In this document: positions 38,301 through 51,347 of the stretch, piece after piece
Numbering within the stretch: position 1 is the stretch's first letter
Layout of the letters: the number at the start of each line of letters is the position of its first letter
Notes under the pieces: model-generated
The model's input: the letters and a program-made list of their open reading frames with translations, nothing else
Databases searched by the model: none
What the model was told of the DNA's origin: nothing
From: Ephemerocybe angulata
Lineage: Eukaryota > Basidiomycota > Agaricomycetes > Agaricales > Psathyrellaceae
Assembly (NCBI GenBank): GCA_013368325.1
Contig: JAACJK010000125.1
Coordinates: 62,001 to 126,000 of the forward strand
Direction of reading: 5' to 3'
Length of the DNA: 64,000 nt
Translations under genes and position numbers: made by a program

Positions 38301-41300
38301 TTCAAGCACATGAGTGACTGGAGGACCTCCCTGATCTCGGCGATGCTCTCAATTCCTAGTGAGTGCAGCTGTTGTATTTCCTTATACAAGGAAGCCCGCA
38401 CAAGTGAGTCCACCGTCTTTGTGTCTTTAATGCTGGACACTGCACTAAGCGCGCTGTAGAGAGAGGCGCCTGGGCAATACGTGTCGCGGTCAGGCAGGTC
38501 CCAGGTCCCCGACCGCCATCCGACCTTATAACTCATACTGGCATCGTCCCCGTCGCGTGAGGCGCCTTGAGCGTCAAATCGTTCCAAGGTGCTGAGGGCG
38601 AGCTGATTGAAGCCAAAAGCATAGAAGGCATTTACAACGCCAGAACTGTCGCTTGTGGACGGGCTCGATGCATTTGCTTCGAGCGTGGCTCCATGTAGTC
38701 GGAACGCTCTGTCCCATTGCTTCTCATGGTGCAGGCGTCGGATGAGAAACTCGTCCAGATTTTCCGTTTGAATGCCATAGAAGCCATCAGGCTCGTCGAT
38801 GTGCTCGTATATCCTGTACTGAATCTTCTCCACCAACTCGGTTCTGGCCATAGAAGCCAGCCCAGAGGGAAGGTCTGTGGCGAGTTCCAAAAAGAGGACC
38901 GCCGTAGTGTATGCGCCGCACTGGACGGCACTTTCAGCCAGGAGCATGAAATCGAGTTGGAGCCAGGAGTTAGACGAGAGGTGGTTTGTGTGGCTTGTCT
39001 GGAAGTATCGCAAGTGAAGGACGACCTCTATGATGCAACGAATGGTGGAAAGGGACGCGTTTGGAAACTTCAAGACCGTCGTAAAGTACGATGATATACG
39101 TTCTTTAAACGTTGAGCGAGGGGGTGTTGCCTTCCTTTCGAAATCCAGGAGACAGAGAACGAGGACAGGGAGGACCTGCTCAGCGGTTGGTGCGTTGGTG
39201 GAGATGATTGGGTGTAATTGACCAAAGCCTTCTTCCGCAGGGATCAAGGTGTCAGCTATCAGCCCTGTAAGTTTCATGACCCACTCCGGGAAGTTGGTAG
39301 AATATTCCAGCCATTCTTTGTGCGAGAGTGCATCGTACAAGTTCTGGGGAGATTGCTTCAGAGGGGGGAGGGGAAGCGAATTGATGAACTTGAGTTCATT
39401 GTCGTATTGGGCCGGACGCTCCACTAGGGTAGGGTTGAGAAGGCGAAGCGTCTCGTGCGCGGTGTGTACGACAACCGGAGACTCGTCGTCCAACAGCATC
39501 AGCAAACCATAAACAATGGCCTCTTTGCCAATCCTGATTATGTTCTTGGTATACCCCTTTTGGTTGATCAGCGTTCGATGTTTCCCTCGGATAGAGAGGG
39601 AATTAGTGGGCTCTGCTGTCAGGCCATGTACTCGACCATGCCTATTCACTAACAAGTCGGTGAAAGCGAGAGCGTCTTCCTCACGAAGCTTCTGGTTTGG
39701 GGGAATGGATTCCTTGAGCCGCCAGAATGCTTGGCGTTCGAAGTGTCCATTGCCTCGGAGGGACTCCTTAAGCTTGCGGACTAGGCGGAACTTGTTCGAA
39801 CTTGCTGGATCATCTGCAAGGACCTTCGCCACATCTTCGGGCAGACTGTCTCCGCACACGCCTGCCAGCTCTGGCGAGGGTTCGCGAGGCCAGGCGAGCA
39901 GTGCTCGCTTAACCACAAGCTGGAAGTCCCCCTTTCGACACAATGCGAGTGCTTCCTTGTCGATCCACAACGAGAGTTCGAATCCTAGGTTCGCTGTGGC
40001 TTCATCCGTAGCTTGCGAGTACTCGTGACATATTGCACTCGCTCGCGCGAGAACGCGAGATATGACGATTGCTCCTCTGCTAAGGTATGGAGGCTTGTTC
40101 GCTTTCTCCGACTCGGAGTCGGTTTCCAAGATGCTTATCACCGAGCGAGAAGTCGCGAATGCCCATTCTAGTATCGATTGAGCGGGACGACAGAGGTGGT
40201 GCTGTCCAAGAAGAGCTGCGGCGCCGTTAAGGATGACAAGGAGAATAGCGGGGTCCTGAACTTGTTCGTGGTTCAAGGAGATCCACATGCAGAGCGAGTT
40301 AAGCAACCGGTATTTCTCGTTGACGAGAGGCGTTTCTTGTACATCGGCCAGAAGGTCGTGCAGGACGTGATATACGCTATCCTTGCTGAGCGTCCTCCGT
40401 GTTTTCCTAGCGAGCCAGCCCAGGGCTTGAACCACATTCTTGGGTGTAAAGGTAGGAAGAGACGGCGCGTGCATCTGAAATGAAGATCGGTTCCAGTACT
40501 TGGTCAGCTCAGAGAAGACTTTGGTCGCTCCTTGATCTGAGAATTCAGCGGATTGGATGGCTTCGTAGATTGGCCCATATTTCGCGTAATCCTGGTCCCC
40601 TAGAGTCCGGAGAATAGCGGCTACAATCTTGTCGACGTTGCGGTCGATGTCAACGCCTAGCGTGCCGGGTTCGAGTAGTTGGGCTTCCAATTCCCTCTCC
40701 AACATCTCATCATCCCCACCATCCGAGTTTTGGAACCACCAGGGACTAAAGAGCCCCACAATGTCCCCAATGCACTCTCTCTGGCCTTCCAGGGGATCCT
40801 TCGCCAGGTTCTCGCAGTGAGTCTGTAATTGGGGGAGTGCGCCAAGGACTGTGTAGGTTGGGATGAAGCGGCGGAACGCCGCCTGATAGAATTTGGCCTT
40901 GGTGTCGTATCCCATGAGAGTCCAAGGCAGCTTCGAGAGTTCAATACCGGTTTGGACCATGGTATAGGAGAGTTGTGGTGCGTAGCATTCGAAGAGTGAT
41001 GCCACACTGGGCATACCAAGCCGTTCAACTGCAGACTTGAGGCTAGCTTCGATGTGTTTGCGATACGCGGGTCCTTTAAGAAAGATCTCGAGCAGGTTCC
41101 AGTACGCCCCTCGGCGGATTGCAGAGCTCACGACCATCATGTTCGCGAAGGTCAATATGCGAGTAATCGTCGATTCGTAGCTAGAAAGCAATTAGCGTCC
41201 GAGCCGCAGGGAGGTGCAAGCAGAAGGGTGCTCACTTCTGAAGGGAGGAAGGCAGTGAATCTCTGATTGTTAAGAAACACCCTACGAGTTCGGTGGGATT

Positions 41301-44300
41301 GGGGTACGAGAGTACGATCAAGCGAGGAAGGGAGACAACCGTCCTGTACCTCACTCGAATGTCTTCATCCTTGGCAAGCTTCTTCAGAAGTTCTAGTGGC
41401 GGAGACCCAGGGCATTTCCACGTCGCTTCCTGGGGGTCGAATGAGACATATTCCTCCAGGAACTGGGAGAACGTATCGCGGATTTTCCAAGAATACATGA
41501 GATCTTTGTTGCAATTATTGCAAAGATGTTCCAGGATCTTCCCCAATAGCTCCTTCAGCTTTTCGCTTGCCGCCGGTCGGGTCCAGATGGGGAGAGTTGA
41601 GTGGAGAATTCGGATGACCAGGCAATACGACTCCGGGTTGCGGTCATACTGGTACGGCGATAACACGCCACTTGCGGCTTCCAGCAGCAGAACCAATTGT
41701 GTATCGTTGCATTCTAATGCTCCTGCTCGAATTTCTCTGAAAAGGAGGGGCGCGACCATTAAGAACCACGGCTCGTTTGCATCCGATGACTTGTCGGGTT
41801 TGTTGGGTGGCTTCATTCGCTTGGGGGATGAATATGCTACTAGCTCCAACAACGCACGATCTCTTGTTGGTTGTTCTGGGAAAGTCTGAAGGAGGGGCCC
41901 CCGTGTGAGAATCGAAATGTTAACCTCGTGTATTCGTTGACGCAGCACAGTGTCCCGGGAAACAGCTTCATAATTGGCAGTGTTGGAGGTGGCTGTCTTC
42001 AATTCGCCAAAGTCATCGTCGACGTCCATGTCCACAAGGCCACCTGATTGTGCAGGCCGAGCTGAAGCTTCTGTGATTTCTCGAATTACTTTGGTCAAGT
42101 CCTTCAAGTATGACTGGAGCTGCTAAGAGTGTGAGGCAATTTATGGCAAACTTGGTATTCACACGTACATTATGAGATTGCCAGATGGCACGAAGGAGAG
42201 CACTCCGTTTCCGCCGAGTCGTTTCCATAGGGTCTTCCTGGGCTTTTGGGTAGTAGACCCTCGCCATACCGTCGTTTGCGTAATCTGGCTGCGCGACACC
42301 ATCCCAATGGGCGTCCTCCAGGGGGCTCGAGGTCGAGACAAGGCATTCAAGCCCGATCAGCAATGAAAACTGCTCTTCGGCATTCCATCGTGCGGTCTTC
42401 ACAAAAGTCACTACAGTCCTCATCAACTTCCCCGCATCCGGTGATACCTTTATCTCAGACACCGTGGAGTTGACGGCGAAGGCGCCTTCAAAGGCCATTG
42501 CGGTGATCGCGAAATCAAGAGCTCGGCGGGTGAACTCTACCGAGGGATGTGCGCCATTTGAGGTCTTTTCCGTCCACTCAGTATCTATAGCTTTCAGCGT
42601 CTTCGAGAAGAATGCTAAGATAGTGGTTCCACAACGGCTGGGTTTGACCGGCTCATCGTTGGGGGAAGAGGTGAAAGGGTACAGGCCCACGTCAGACAAT
42701 CGGTAAGCATCTTGGAGTTCTGCGGCTCTGGACTGGACGAACGCTGGAAGGGAGGCGAAGATCGAGTAATCGCGGATTGCCAGTAGTTTCCTTTCTTCCT
42801 TCATACTCTCAACGATTGGGGAGACAGGCAATGCGATCCTGCAACCGAGATCGGATTGTTTTCCCAACCCAGTGATCGCTTCCAACAGGGTGAGGGTGTC
42901 GCTGACGGTGTAGAGAAGCGGCCCGCCTTTCGCTGCTTCGGCGGCGGTCCATGTACTGGTGAACCAGGCACAGAACTTGTCTTCAAGATGAAGGCGGTGG
43001 AGCCTCTCATCCTGCGCCGCGATTTGGAGACATTTGCGTAGAAACATGCATACAGAGTCGTAAGGGTGCGTTGGGCCTTGAACATCAATATTCTTGCCAA
43101 AGTTTTCGATCGTAGGCAAAACTTCTTTCGGTGTGAGACGGATGTGGCCCGATGGAGGGGTGTGCCTGAACAGTCCGACGAGAAGGGAATGGGCAGCATG
43201 GCAGGCTGCACGGCATGGCCCAGGAACGTTCGTTCGTTGAATGGTGTTCGACCAGATCGTATCCCATATTGAATCCCGCGCCTTCAAGTCCTCGGAAGGC
43301 TTCAGAGCAGGTGTGTTGTGCCTTTCGGAGAAAGCTATGGCTGCGAGATTCATGAAGATCCAGATTTGGGTGTCTACATGGTCCGTGGGGAGCATTTTGA
43401 GAAGTTTACGCAGGATTTTGTCTTGGGCGCCTTCGTGGAGGACTGGCCAATGTCGGTCGACGAAGAAGAGCAAGATTTGCAGATCAAATATTTTGCGGGC
43501 TAAAGGGGATTGCTTGTCGATACCGCCGTCCTTGTCCTTGTCCTTCAAGAAGATGATAGGATTTTGCAATGACTTCGCACCACTACTGGGCGTGGTCGCC
43601 CCCATTTCTGACAACTCGAAAAGCTGTGGATTGGTGAAGTGCTGTCAAATTCACATCCTCCCCGAAAGAACGATTGTAACGCACCGCCCGCCAGCAATCA
43701 GCTTGCAATTCTAATAAAGCCCAGGTGAAAGCCTGAGATGAGCCAAAGCTCCAACCGGCGCGGAAGGTGCTGGCGACGAAAGGGTTGTCCCCAACATCAC
43801 TCGACCCGGGATTCTCCCTATCCAGCAACTCCAACCTGAGGGTTTCGAGCTCGAACACGCATCCAGTTTCCGCGGCCAAAACTTTACAAAGGAGATCCAC
43901 TGCGGTAGCAGCGCCGAAGGTGCGCGAAGTAGCAAAGGTCCCAGGCTCCTTGGGCATGATGAAAGGCAGGAGTCGCCGAAAGATAATCACGAGTGTCTCT
44001 TTCTTCTGCCGCTCTTTCCCCTTGGTTGGCCAGAAAGAGACAAGATCAGACCAAGTCTCTTGTGCAAAGATGCGCACTTCTTGAATGGCATTGTAGGCGA
44101 CGTGATCTAGGGTTAAGGAAACCGAAGTCAGCAGGTCGGAGTTAATGGTTGAGTCCGTGTACATGGCGAGGGATCGGCGAAGCCTCCGCAAGATAGCGGA
44201 AGGCAGATAGTCACAATCAGGAGATGTAATTGGACTATTTGGTGATGTGAGGAGGGTCGAGAGGAGGACGGCAAATTGGTTCTGCTCGTGGGACGCTGTT

Positions 44301-44980
44301 TGGGACGCTGTTGCTGCCTGCCGCTGCCGTTTGGATGCCCCGCCTTGAATACTCGTAGTCGCAGCCCGTTTCTTTGTATTGGGACTTGTAGGAAGTTCGA
44401 TGTCTCTATCTTCATCCGAGGCATCAATGGACTGGTTGTCGTCAAAGCTTGGATCACTGAATTTCACCAGCATCGAGTCGCCAAGTATAGCATTGAAGCA
44501 TATCTCCACACATCGAATCCAAGGGTCTTTTGGTATATGCTCGAGATGGGGTCGGTAACTTGCTATTGCTTGAAGAGCGTTGATGTAGTGAAGAGAGAGG
44601 TGAGGACATAGGCGGCGACCGAAACCGAGCTCACGATTGAGCAACTTGCAGGCAGATTCGACTTCAGTTCGTCGCCAGCGTCGAGAAGTGTTCTCCACAA
44701 ACTGTCGCACTGCATCTGCCGCATTCTCCAGGCGCTTCGCTGTAGCGGCTTCGCCTGTTCCCTTTCCCTTGCTGGCCTTGGCCCTCAGTAGCTCCCGCTC
44801 CTTGCGCACATTCTCGAGAAGAGACCTGAATAATTGATTCAAATCGTCTGCATCCGTGTTTTCGATTCGTGCCGGGTTTTCGTAAAAGTAACTTAGGGCG
44901 AGAAGGGCATCTACTCGGTCTTTGATTTTCGCGCTGTTGAGTAAATCTGAGATCCCTATTGCATCTCTCGGGAGAGTCAT
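35344..44980 (-). CDS. TEL1: ATM/Tel1 DNA-damage checkpoint kinase (PIKK)
   Basis: Eleven exons: 44980-43685, 43623-42169, 42122-41236, 41180-38205, 38150-37790, 37737-37198, 37146-36598, 36549-36338, 36277-35941, 35887-35697 and 35629-35344. All introns are 46-67 nt GT-AG and frames are continuous, giving 3029 residues, close to human ATM. The N-terminal TAN motif is visible as [17 protein letters not shown] (residues 14-30). HEAT-repeat helices fill most of the length. The FAT region includes [18 protein letters not shown]. The kinase domain (from about residue 2640) has [13 protein letters not shown], the catalytic loop [11 protein letters not shown] and the metal-binding [11 protein letters not shown]. 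It ends in an FATC segment, [15 protein letters not shown]. Tel1 is recruited by the MRN complex to double-strand breaks and also maintains telomeres. No break or premature stop is seen, so the gene looks functional. Confidence 0.95.
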
Positions 44981-46438
44981 CTCGTCCCGTGCACTAGGAA
45001 AGAGGAAAGAAGTAAGGTTAGATGTCGCCGAGTCAGGAACAGCATCCTCACCGTGGATATGCGTGTGGTATAGAGGATTATATTGTAGTTGAAGACAAGG
45101 GTGTTACACACGACCCAAGGTCGCCACTGTGTCTGATTCGGCAAGGTCCCGGCGCGACGATGATGCCAAGACTTCGCGAAGTGTTGTTTGGCCTTGCTTG
45201 TGCATCACGAGCCTATTTAAGGCCAATTTTTTGCCAACGTCTCTTTGTTCCCTATCCCTACCTTCCTCGAATAACACCGCTTTCAACTGCATCCATACTG
45301 ACATTTTTAGGTCTCTTTCGTATGTCTACAACGACCCACTTCTGCCCGCGCAGCTGTAAGTGCTTGCAGCGGTTCTGGTTGGGCCGAGAATAATGGACGA
45401 CGCTGGTCTAATCAACCAGTCGATGGCCGCGAGATACAGGGAGAGCTTTCACTACTGGGCTCTTCCTTCATATTGTCTGCCCACACTTCCTTACTTTGTA
45501 CCCAGTTTCGTTGTAACGTAGCTCCAATGAAATTTTATGCCTTCATCCATACTCTACGAATCATCCAGTGTGAAGTTTCTTCGCCAGCATTTCTTTCGAA
45601 AATTTTCTCCCAACTGGATAAAACATGCCGATGGTTAGAGAACGGGAGGAGGAGCTCATGAGTTATTCAAGTGCCTGATAGACGACCGAAGTGAAGATAT
45701 GTATTGTGCAGTGGAAGGACCTCCAGAGACGATTTCAGCGCTTTCAGCAGGCTTGTCCAACCAGTGAATGCAATTCTGCATGCTTTCTATGTAACAGGAC
45801 CTGGAGTACTCTGAAGAAGTATCACATCGCCTCTATATCATGGCTTGGCTCTCCAGGCCCAGGAAAGATTTAAAGCAGTCGCACCCTCCAAACCCATTTG
45901 CAGTACCTCAGTCAGGTGTCTTTGAGTAACTTGTGAGAACTAGTATTAAGTATACTCTCTCAGGTTCTGTCGGGGCGGTAGTTATGCGGGCTGATTGGGC
46001 TACTACGACCAGAAATTGCCCTTGCGCGCAACGAATCTCTCCCCGCCCTTTGGGAGGCTGGACTCCATGTCAAAATCAGTCCGACGGTAATGGCTACTGA
46101 CTCTCTCCATATCTCGTCTCTGCTTCGTGGTTACACCACTGGAGACCAGCTTTAGAGATGCTCCTCCAAACCAAGCCTCAGAGTAGCGGGGGTGTAGATG
46201 AGACCCGCCCGGTATGCCCTAACTCAAACTTGATGTATATCACCTAGTACGTCTACCAGTCCTCCGCATCTATCACCCGTCCGCTGACCCCTGGGATCTG
46301 AGGTAAACCTGGCTTCTCATGACCTTCTGTGCCTTAGATCTTCTCCATATGGAGGGGTGATGCGACATTCCTTTGCTTTAAAGAGAGTGGCAGTCTCTTA
46401 TCCCGACTCCCAGCTCATTTAGCCCCCCGCCTGTCACG
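44981..46438. other. 1.45-kb stretch without recognisable genes
   Basis: Divergent upstream region of TEL1 and of the secreted lectin gene. Only short, family-less frames are present. A TTTAAA at about 46377 lies some 60 bases before the lectin start and may be its TATA-like element. Confidence 0.45.
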
Positions 46439-47654
46439 ATGTTGCTCACCCTTCTTCCAGTCGTTCTCCTCTCACTCTCATCCGTTTCGCTCGCAAGCGC
46501 TCTGAATGAGAGGCGGCAGGTTACGGACCCCGGATTCGCGACCCAGTTCATAATCCACAACTCGTGTCCTGCTACCATCAACGTCTATGTCGGCTCGTCA
46601 CTGGACTCCTCGATTCAATCTGGAGGAAACCACACACGGTTTGGTTATACCACCGACCTGTTCTACACAGACGCGAATGGTGGCAATGCGAACGGTGTGG
46701 GATCGACCAAAGCCGGCTTCTCTGATGTGAGTGCCCGTGCAAGACGTTTTTGGAAATTCGCGCGCTTACGGGTTAAGCGCTCAATAGAGAGGGTACTATT
46801 ACATGGTGAAGAACGGCAACGGGCCCCTTAACACGGGCCTGAGCGTAGTCCCCCGATCAGATCCCGTAAGCCTTATTTTCTCATACCCATGTTGACGTCG
46901 TCTGAGCCAATCCTCGTCTCCTAAAAGCACAGCGGCTTCTGTATTCCCATCGAATGTAACTCCCCCAACTGCGACACCGCATTCGACACGCCCCCAGCCA
47001 CATTCCCCCCAATCCAGTACTGGACGCCTCCTACCCCCTACTACATGTGCCAATACCCCAACACTACTTACGATATCACCTTCTGCCCCACCGGAGCTTG
47101 GCCTGTCACCCCGCCTGCCCCCACCAGCTCGAAGATACACCCGGGTTCCTCGGGACAGAAGTGCCTGGATGTTCGGGGAGCTAAGTTTGAAAATGGTACT
47201 CCGGTTCAGATTTACGACTGTAATGGAACCGCGGCCCAGAACTGGCAATTGGTAAAGGGCAGCACGAAGGTAAAGCTGGCCGGAACCAACTTCTGTCTCG
47301 ACGCTGGGTCCAGTGAGTTATAATATACCAGCCTTGGGTCTTGAACGTTTCGACTCTAACTGGAAATTTTGTGCCTTTTCAGGTCCTGGAAACGGCATTG
47401 GGCTGAAGATTTGGCAGTGTTACGATAACCTTCCCGCCCAGCAGTGGTACTTCACAGGCGATAATCGAATCGCGCTCGAAGGCAAAGGTGCGTCGAATTC
47501 GGTTTCATTAAAGTACGAAGAGCAAGAGCTGAGACGTAACGCGTAACTACTAGGACAATGCCTTGACCTGCCTAATGGTGCACTTTCGAACTCGAACCAG
47601 GTTCAAACATGGCAATGCACGACCGGCAACAGCAACCAGGTTTGGACGATCTGA
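46439..47654 (+). CDS. Secreted thaumatin-like / ricin-B-type lectin fusion
   Basis: Five exons: 46439-46726, 46788-46865, 46928-47312, 47383-47487 and 47554-47654, giving 318 residues. Residues 1-20 are a signal peptide (MLLTLLPVVLLSLSSVSLASA). The N-terminal 170 residues have the cysteine-rich thaumatin-like pattern: FATQFIIHNSCPATINVYVG near the start, then GFCIPIECNSPNCDTAFDTPP and YYMCQYPNTTYDITFCPTG. The C-terminal domain is a ricin-B beta-trefoil with three repeats recognised by QxW motifs: GQKCLDVRG ... AQNWQ, NFCLDAGSS ... AQQWYF, and GQCLDLPNG ... NQVWTI. There is no toxin catalytic chain; this is a sugar-binding domain only. It is presumably extracellular, perhaps cell-wall-directed or defensive. 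The carbohydrate target is unknown. Confidence 0.8.
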
Positions 47655-48071
47655 GAGTTACAAATGGATATTTTGTGCCAGACTTCAATTGACCCTTGAG
47701 TTGGCGCAGAGACCTTGAATGGACTATATAAACTCTCTTTACAGAGTCTTTCCTTTAACCCCTACATGCTCCTACGGACTACTTACTTTGGACACTCCAG
47801 TCTCCTTCGAGCTGGCAATGCTATATATTGATAACCCAGTGAAAGCGAATAAATAGAGCGGACAATTATTCAAGACAGGATATCGACGATACAGAGAGCA
47901 ATGTACATGGAGGATACGACATAGAGGTACAGATATAGAGTTCATCAACGTCAATGCGCAAGAGCAAGTCCAATCTGACCAGTGCGATATCTAGACTGGT
48001 AACCAGCCGGAGAATGGAGATTCGTTCTGGCCTGCGCGAGAGCAGGAGAATCTTCGATTCTCTCTCTAGGC
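47655..48071. other. Spacer between convergent lectin and CYS4
   Basis: About 417 bases of AT-rich 3' flanking sequence. No gene was seen. Confidence 0.5.
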
Positions 48072-49643
48072 TCATAGGCGAACGGTCACCAGTCTATCCG
48101 ATATCGAGGAAGCACTGCTGGGCTCAGGGGCTTTGAGCAGAACGGGGCCGGTGTGGGTATCCTTCGTGTTAAGAATGCCGGCAATCTTGCCAGCCAGAGC
48201 CGATGGAGGTGCTTCCATCGCGATTTGCAGGAACCACGGCTTGCTCATGTAATTCCGGATGCTGGATAGCAAAGTCAGTCGAAGGTTCCGCATAAACGTG
48301 GTTGAAGATTAGACGTACCCATCAGCGAGCAAGACAACAACGTTAGCTCCCTCCGTGTTGGCAGTCTCCCTTCCAGCATCGCTCTTTAACCACCGCAGCG
48401 CACCACTGAGGGCACTTCCACTGCTGCCACCGACGAGCAAGCCCTCGTTCCGCATGACCAGCTGGACAGCGGCAAACGATTCGGCGTCGTCCGTCTTCAT
48501 CCACTGATCGATGTCCTGGAAGTTCAAGACTTCGGGGATGAAGTCGTAGCCGATACCCTCGACGGTGTAAGGGGTGTTGTCTTCGGGGGACACCTCATCA
48601 CAATCGGGCCCTTTGGCGAGGACACTGCCTTTCTAAAAGGGTGTCAGACTCATATAAAGCAGCGAAAGGCCCGGAGCAATACTCACTGGGTCGACACCAA
48701 CGACGATGCAGTCCTTGTTGTGCGTCTTTTTGATAGCACGGGCGATACCCGTGATGGTACCACCAGTACCAGCTCCGGCAACCAGGACGTCGACCTTTCC
48801 GGAAGAAGGGTGCTCGGGCGACGCGGGGGTCGCGACGACCGCTTCGATGATCTCGGGTCCAGTCGTCAACTCATGAGCAAGAGGGTTGTTGACCTACCAT
48901 ACGACGTCAGCATATATGTAGGTGGAGCATAAGCAGCGAACGCACGTTGCTGTACTGGTCAAGGATGATGCCGTAAGGAATTTCACGCTGCAAACGCTGG
49001 GCAACTCCTGCGATCGTTAAGGAATTCAGCCACGAGAGTGCCAAAGGATGGAATGGGGGCTCTACCTATGTGGCTTGTCGGCGAATCCCAAGCGGCTTCG
49101 GTAGGTGTGCGGATAACTTCAGCTCCGAGGGCACGGAGGAGAGCCTCTTTTTCGAGCGACATTTTGTTAGGGAGGGTTATGATGGTTGCATACCCCTTAT
49201 CTATAGTATTCAGTACCCGTTCGCGGACTGGAGGTAATGGGATGCGTTACCTTGATTGCGCAGGCCATTGCGAGTCCGATACCTAGGACGGCGAAGGATA
49301 ATTAGAGGCTAGACCGAACCGAGGAAATGCAGTTGAAGGCGTACCGGTGTTGCCGGACGTTGGCTCGATAACGACGCTCTTTCCGGGAATGAGCTTGCCG
49401 TCGCGCTCTGCAGCTTCGACCATGGCCTTGGCAATTCTGTCTTTGACGGATCCTCCCGCAGAGAAGAACTCAACCTTGCCAACTAAAAAAAGGATCAGGA
49501 CTCTGTCCGACGACAAGCGGACAGAAAAAAGACATACGCAAATTGCATTTCAAATCCTGGTCCTTTGCAATTTTGTCGAGGCGGATGAGAGGGGTCTTGC
49601 CCACAGCGCCGAGCGCGTTATCGAGGACTTGAGGAGGAGACAT
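48072..49643 (-). CDS. CYS4: Cystathionine beta-synthase without C-terminal CBS domains
   Basis: Eight exons: 49643-49538, 49482-49345, 49282-49251, 49195-49066, 49007-48946, 48893-48687, 48632-48319 and 48261-48072, giving 392 residues. The PLP fold shows [11 protein letters not shown], the PLP-lysine in SAGGSVKDR (Lys49), [79 protein letters not shown] and [13 protein letters not shown]. The [11 protein letters not shown] and NNPLAH segments distinguish it from O-acetylserine sulfhydrylase. It condenses serine and homocysteine in transsulfuration. It lacks an N-terminal heme region and stops after [10 protein letters not shown] plus about 50 residues, so the Bateman pair found in yeast Cys4 and human CBS is absent. 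No further in-frame exon was found downstream. Confidence 0.9.
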
Positions 49644-49732
49644 TGCTGTGGAGTAGCTATGAAAATGGGATATCGATAGGGAGCGGTAAAGAGAAATGGA
49701 ATTTTGTTGAGCCACCTTGTGGTGAAACACAG

Positions 49733-49740
49733 CTTATATA
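49733..49740 (-). promoter_or_regulatory. TATA box of CYS4
   Basis: TATATAAG reads on the minus strand 90-97 bases upstream of the CYS4 start codon, a plausible core promoter position. Confidence 0.5.
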
Positions 49741-51020
49741 GGCTTCGCGCAAGTACCGTCCGGAGTGATCTCCGTCTTCCGGACGGATCAAGCATGTGGA
49801 TGTCCGGATTGGGAACCATCCCTGCATGGCGCCATCTGGACTTTGGCTGGTGCGATGGTCTCTGGAATCCTTTTTAAGGGCTGTGGCGCTTTGTGGCGCA
49901 CATCCTTCTTTCAATTCCGACTACATTGACTGCCTGCGATTGCTGGAGCACGAGACGAACCACGCCGGCCCTTTGGTGAGGCCGTCGACAACGGTCAGGA
50001 ACAGGCGGCGACCGCCGGAGGCCGTCTCGCTTCGCTGGGTACTCCAAGAAGCGATGCTTTATTTTCGAGGACTAGACTACAGGGAATATTGAAGAGGACA
50101 GAGACAGGTGCACGTTATAGTCGGAAGGTTCCTCTGCGGTGGCTATCTCTGACACCAACTCACCTTAGGAGTCTGACCCTATGGTAGCAATATCGGAACC
50201 TCGTACGGCCATTCCCAGAATCTTTGTGCTCTGATTGTGCTCTGCCAGATGCCATAACCTCGCCGGACCTTCTGGGAGGAACCCTGCTCAATGACCGACC
50301 AGGTCACCAGCAGCGTTATCATACTCGGGTTCTTCAGGTCATGCACATCGCTCTGTAATGAATCAGCGAGCCCCTGCTCCCGGATCGCCCACCTGGAGGT
50401 CCCTCTGTCGACCTCCGCTGCACACATCAACCGCCACTGGTCTACCGCTGTGTCTTACGGTCGCCCCTCCTGTGCAGTCACGGGGAATATTCTGTGAGGC
50501 TTACGAGGTGGCGCAAGGGAAAGAAGGAGCGCTTTTGATCGCCAGCATCCTGTTCACCATTGTTGGGGCACCTGCATTTCGTTGAACTATTCTTGGCTTA
50601 GCGCGGTCTTACCAACAGGTCACTGGATATCTTATACACCTGAAGGCTATGCTGTACGTGCACTATCGTCCAATGAGAAGACAACGGGGCGCTTCCGAAG
50701 CCTTGGCCGGCGCCTACCCTTGGGCTGCGGTCTAACCGTCACCGATTTCAATTCGTTTTTGAATTGTGGCGAAAAGAGACGTTATGATAACTTCGCCTTT
50801 TTGGCCGGACTCATGGGCCCTCACGTCAGGACGGTCAGGTAGGCCGGAGACGAAACGGCATTGTTCGATGCCGTGAAGAAACCAAATCTTGGAGGCACCT
50901 GACTGATTTTCCTGCCGCCTTAACAGCTTCGCAGTTCTGGTCAACGGGGCATCTGGGAATGTATTTGTCTCTACCTTACAGTTACAGGGCTATTGTCTCT
51001 ATTAATTTTCGGTGAGGACG
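49741..51020. other. 1.3-kb stretch without recognisable genes
   Basis: Upstream of CYS4 and downstream of the DOPA-dioxygenase relic. No frame shows a known family. Confidence 0.45.
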
Positions 51021-51347
51021 CTAACAGGAGCGCCAATCGCGTTGAAAGCAATCCTCACCTCCATACTCTCCGGAAATGTTTAGTTGCAAAGGCTTTCCCA
51101 TCCAGGTGTCCACGTCGTGTGATCCCTCAAGATAGGGTCTGTGTTGGGGTGGATAAGCTTAGGAAATCACAAGGTCAGATATGGATGAACTAATACGTAA
51201 GGCAGTTACACTCACGAAAAGGGGTCCTCGGTTAACGATGAACCAGGAGAGGAGGGTGTCGGCTTGATGAGGGTTGAAGGTATCCGCTTGGAACATTACC
51301 GTTAGGTGGGAACTGACGGGGCAATCCCAGAATTGAAGATGCGTCGC
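51021..51347 (-). pseudogene. Decayed second DOPA 4,5-dioxygenase-like copy
   Basis: On the minus strand, LQFWDCPVSSHLTVMFQADTF ... LLSWFIVNRGPLF aligns residue for residue with RFWDKAIGPHPTAMFEVNVF ... FFSWLALNRGPLS of the intact neighbour. A GTGAGT...CTAAG intron (about 51226-51168) sits at the same position as the neighbour's last intron. Then comes LIHPNTDPILRDHT, followed by a one-base deletion before TWMGKPLQLNIS and a stop at 51021-51023. The intron that splits the intact gene just after KAI is absent here, precisely removed. The 5' exons could not be identified with confidence; an in-frame stop lies in the candidate preceding exon. Reads as a tandem duplicate in decay. Confidence 0.7.

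Noticed and set aside
35344..44980. TEL1 as several separate genes (frames are interrupted ten times)
   Set aside because: Each interruption is a 46-67 nt GT-AG intron, and the joined frames give consecutive ATM-family segments from TAN to FATC.
46439..47654. Ricin-type toxin
   Set aside because: Only the sugar-binding B-type trefoil is present. There is no ribosome-inactivating A-chain, and the N-terminal domain resembles thaumatin-like proteins.
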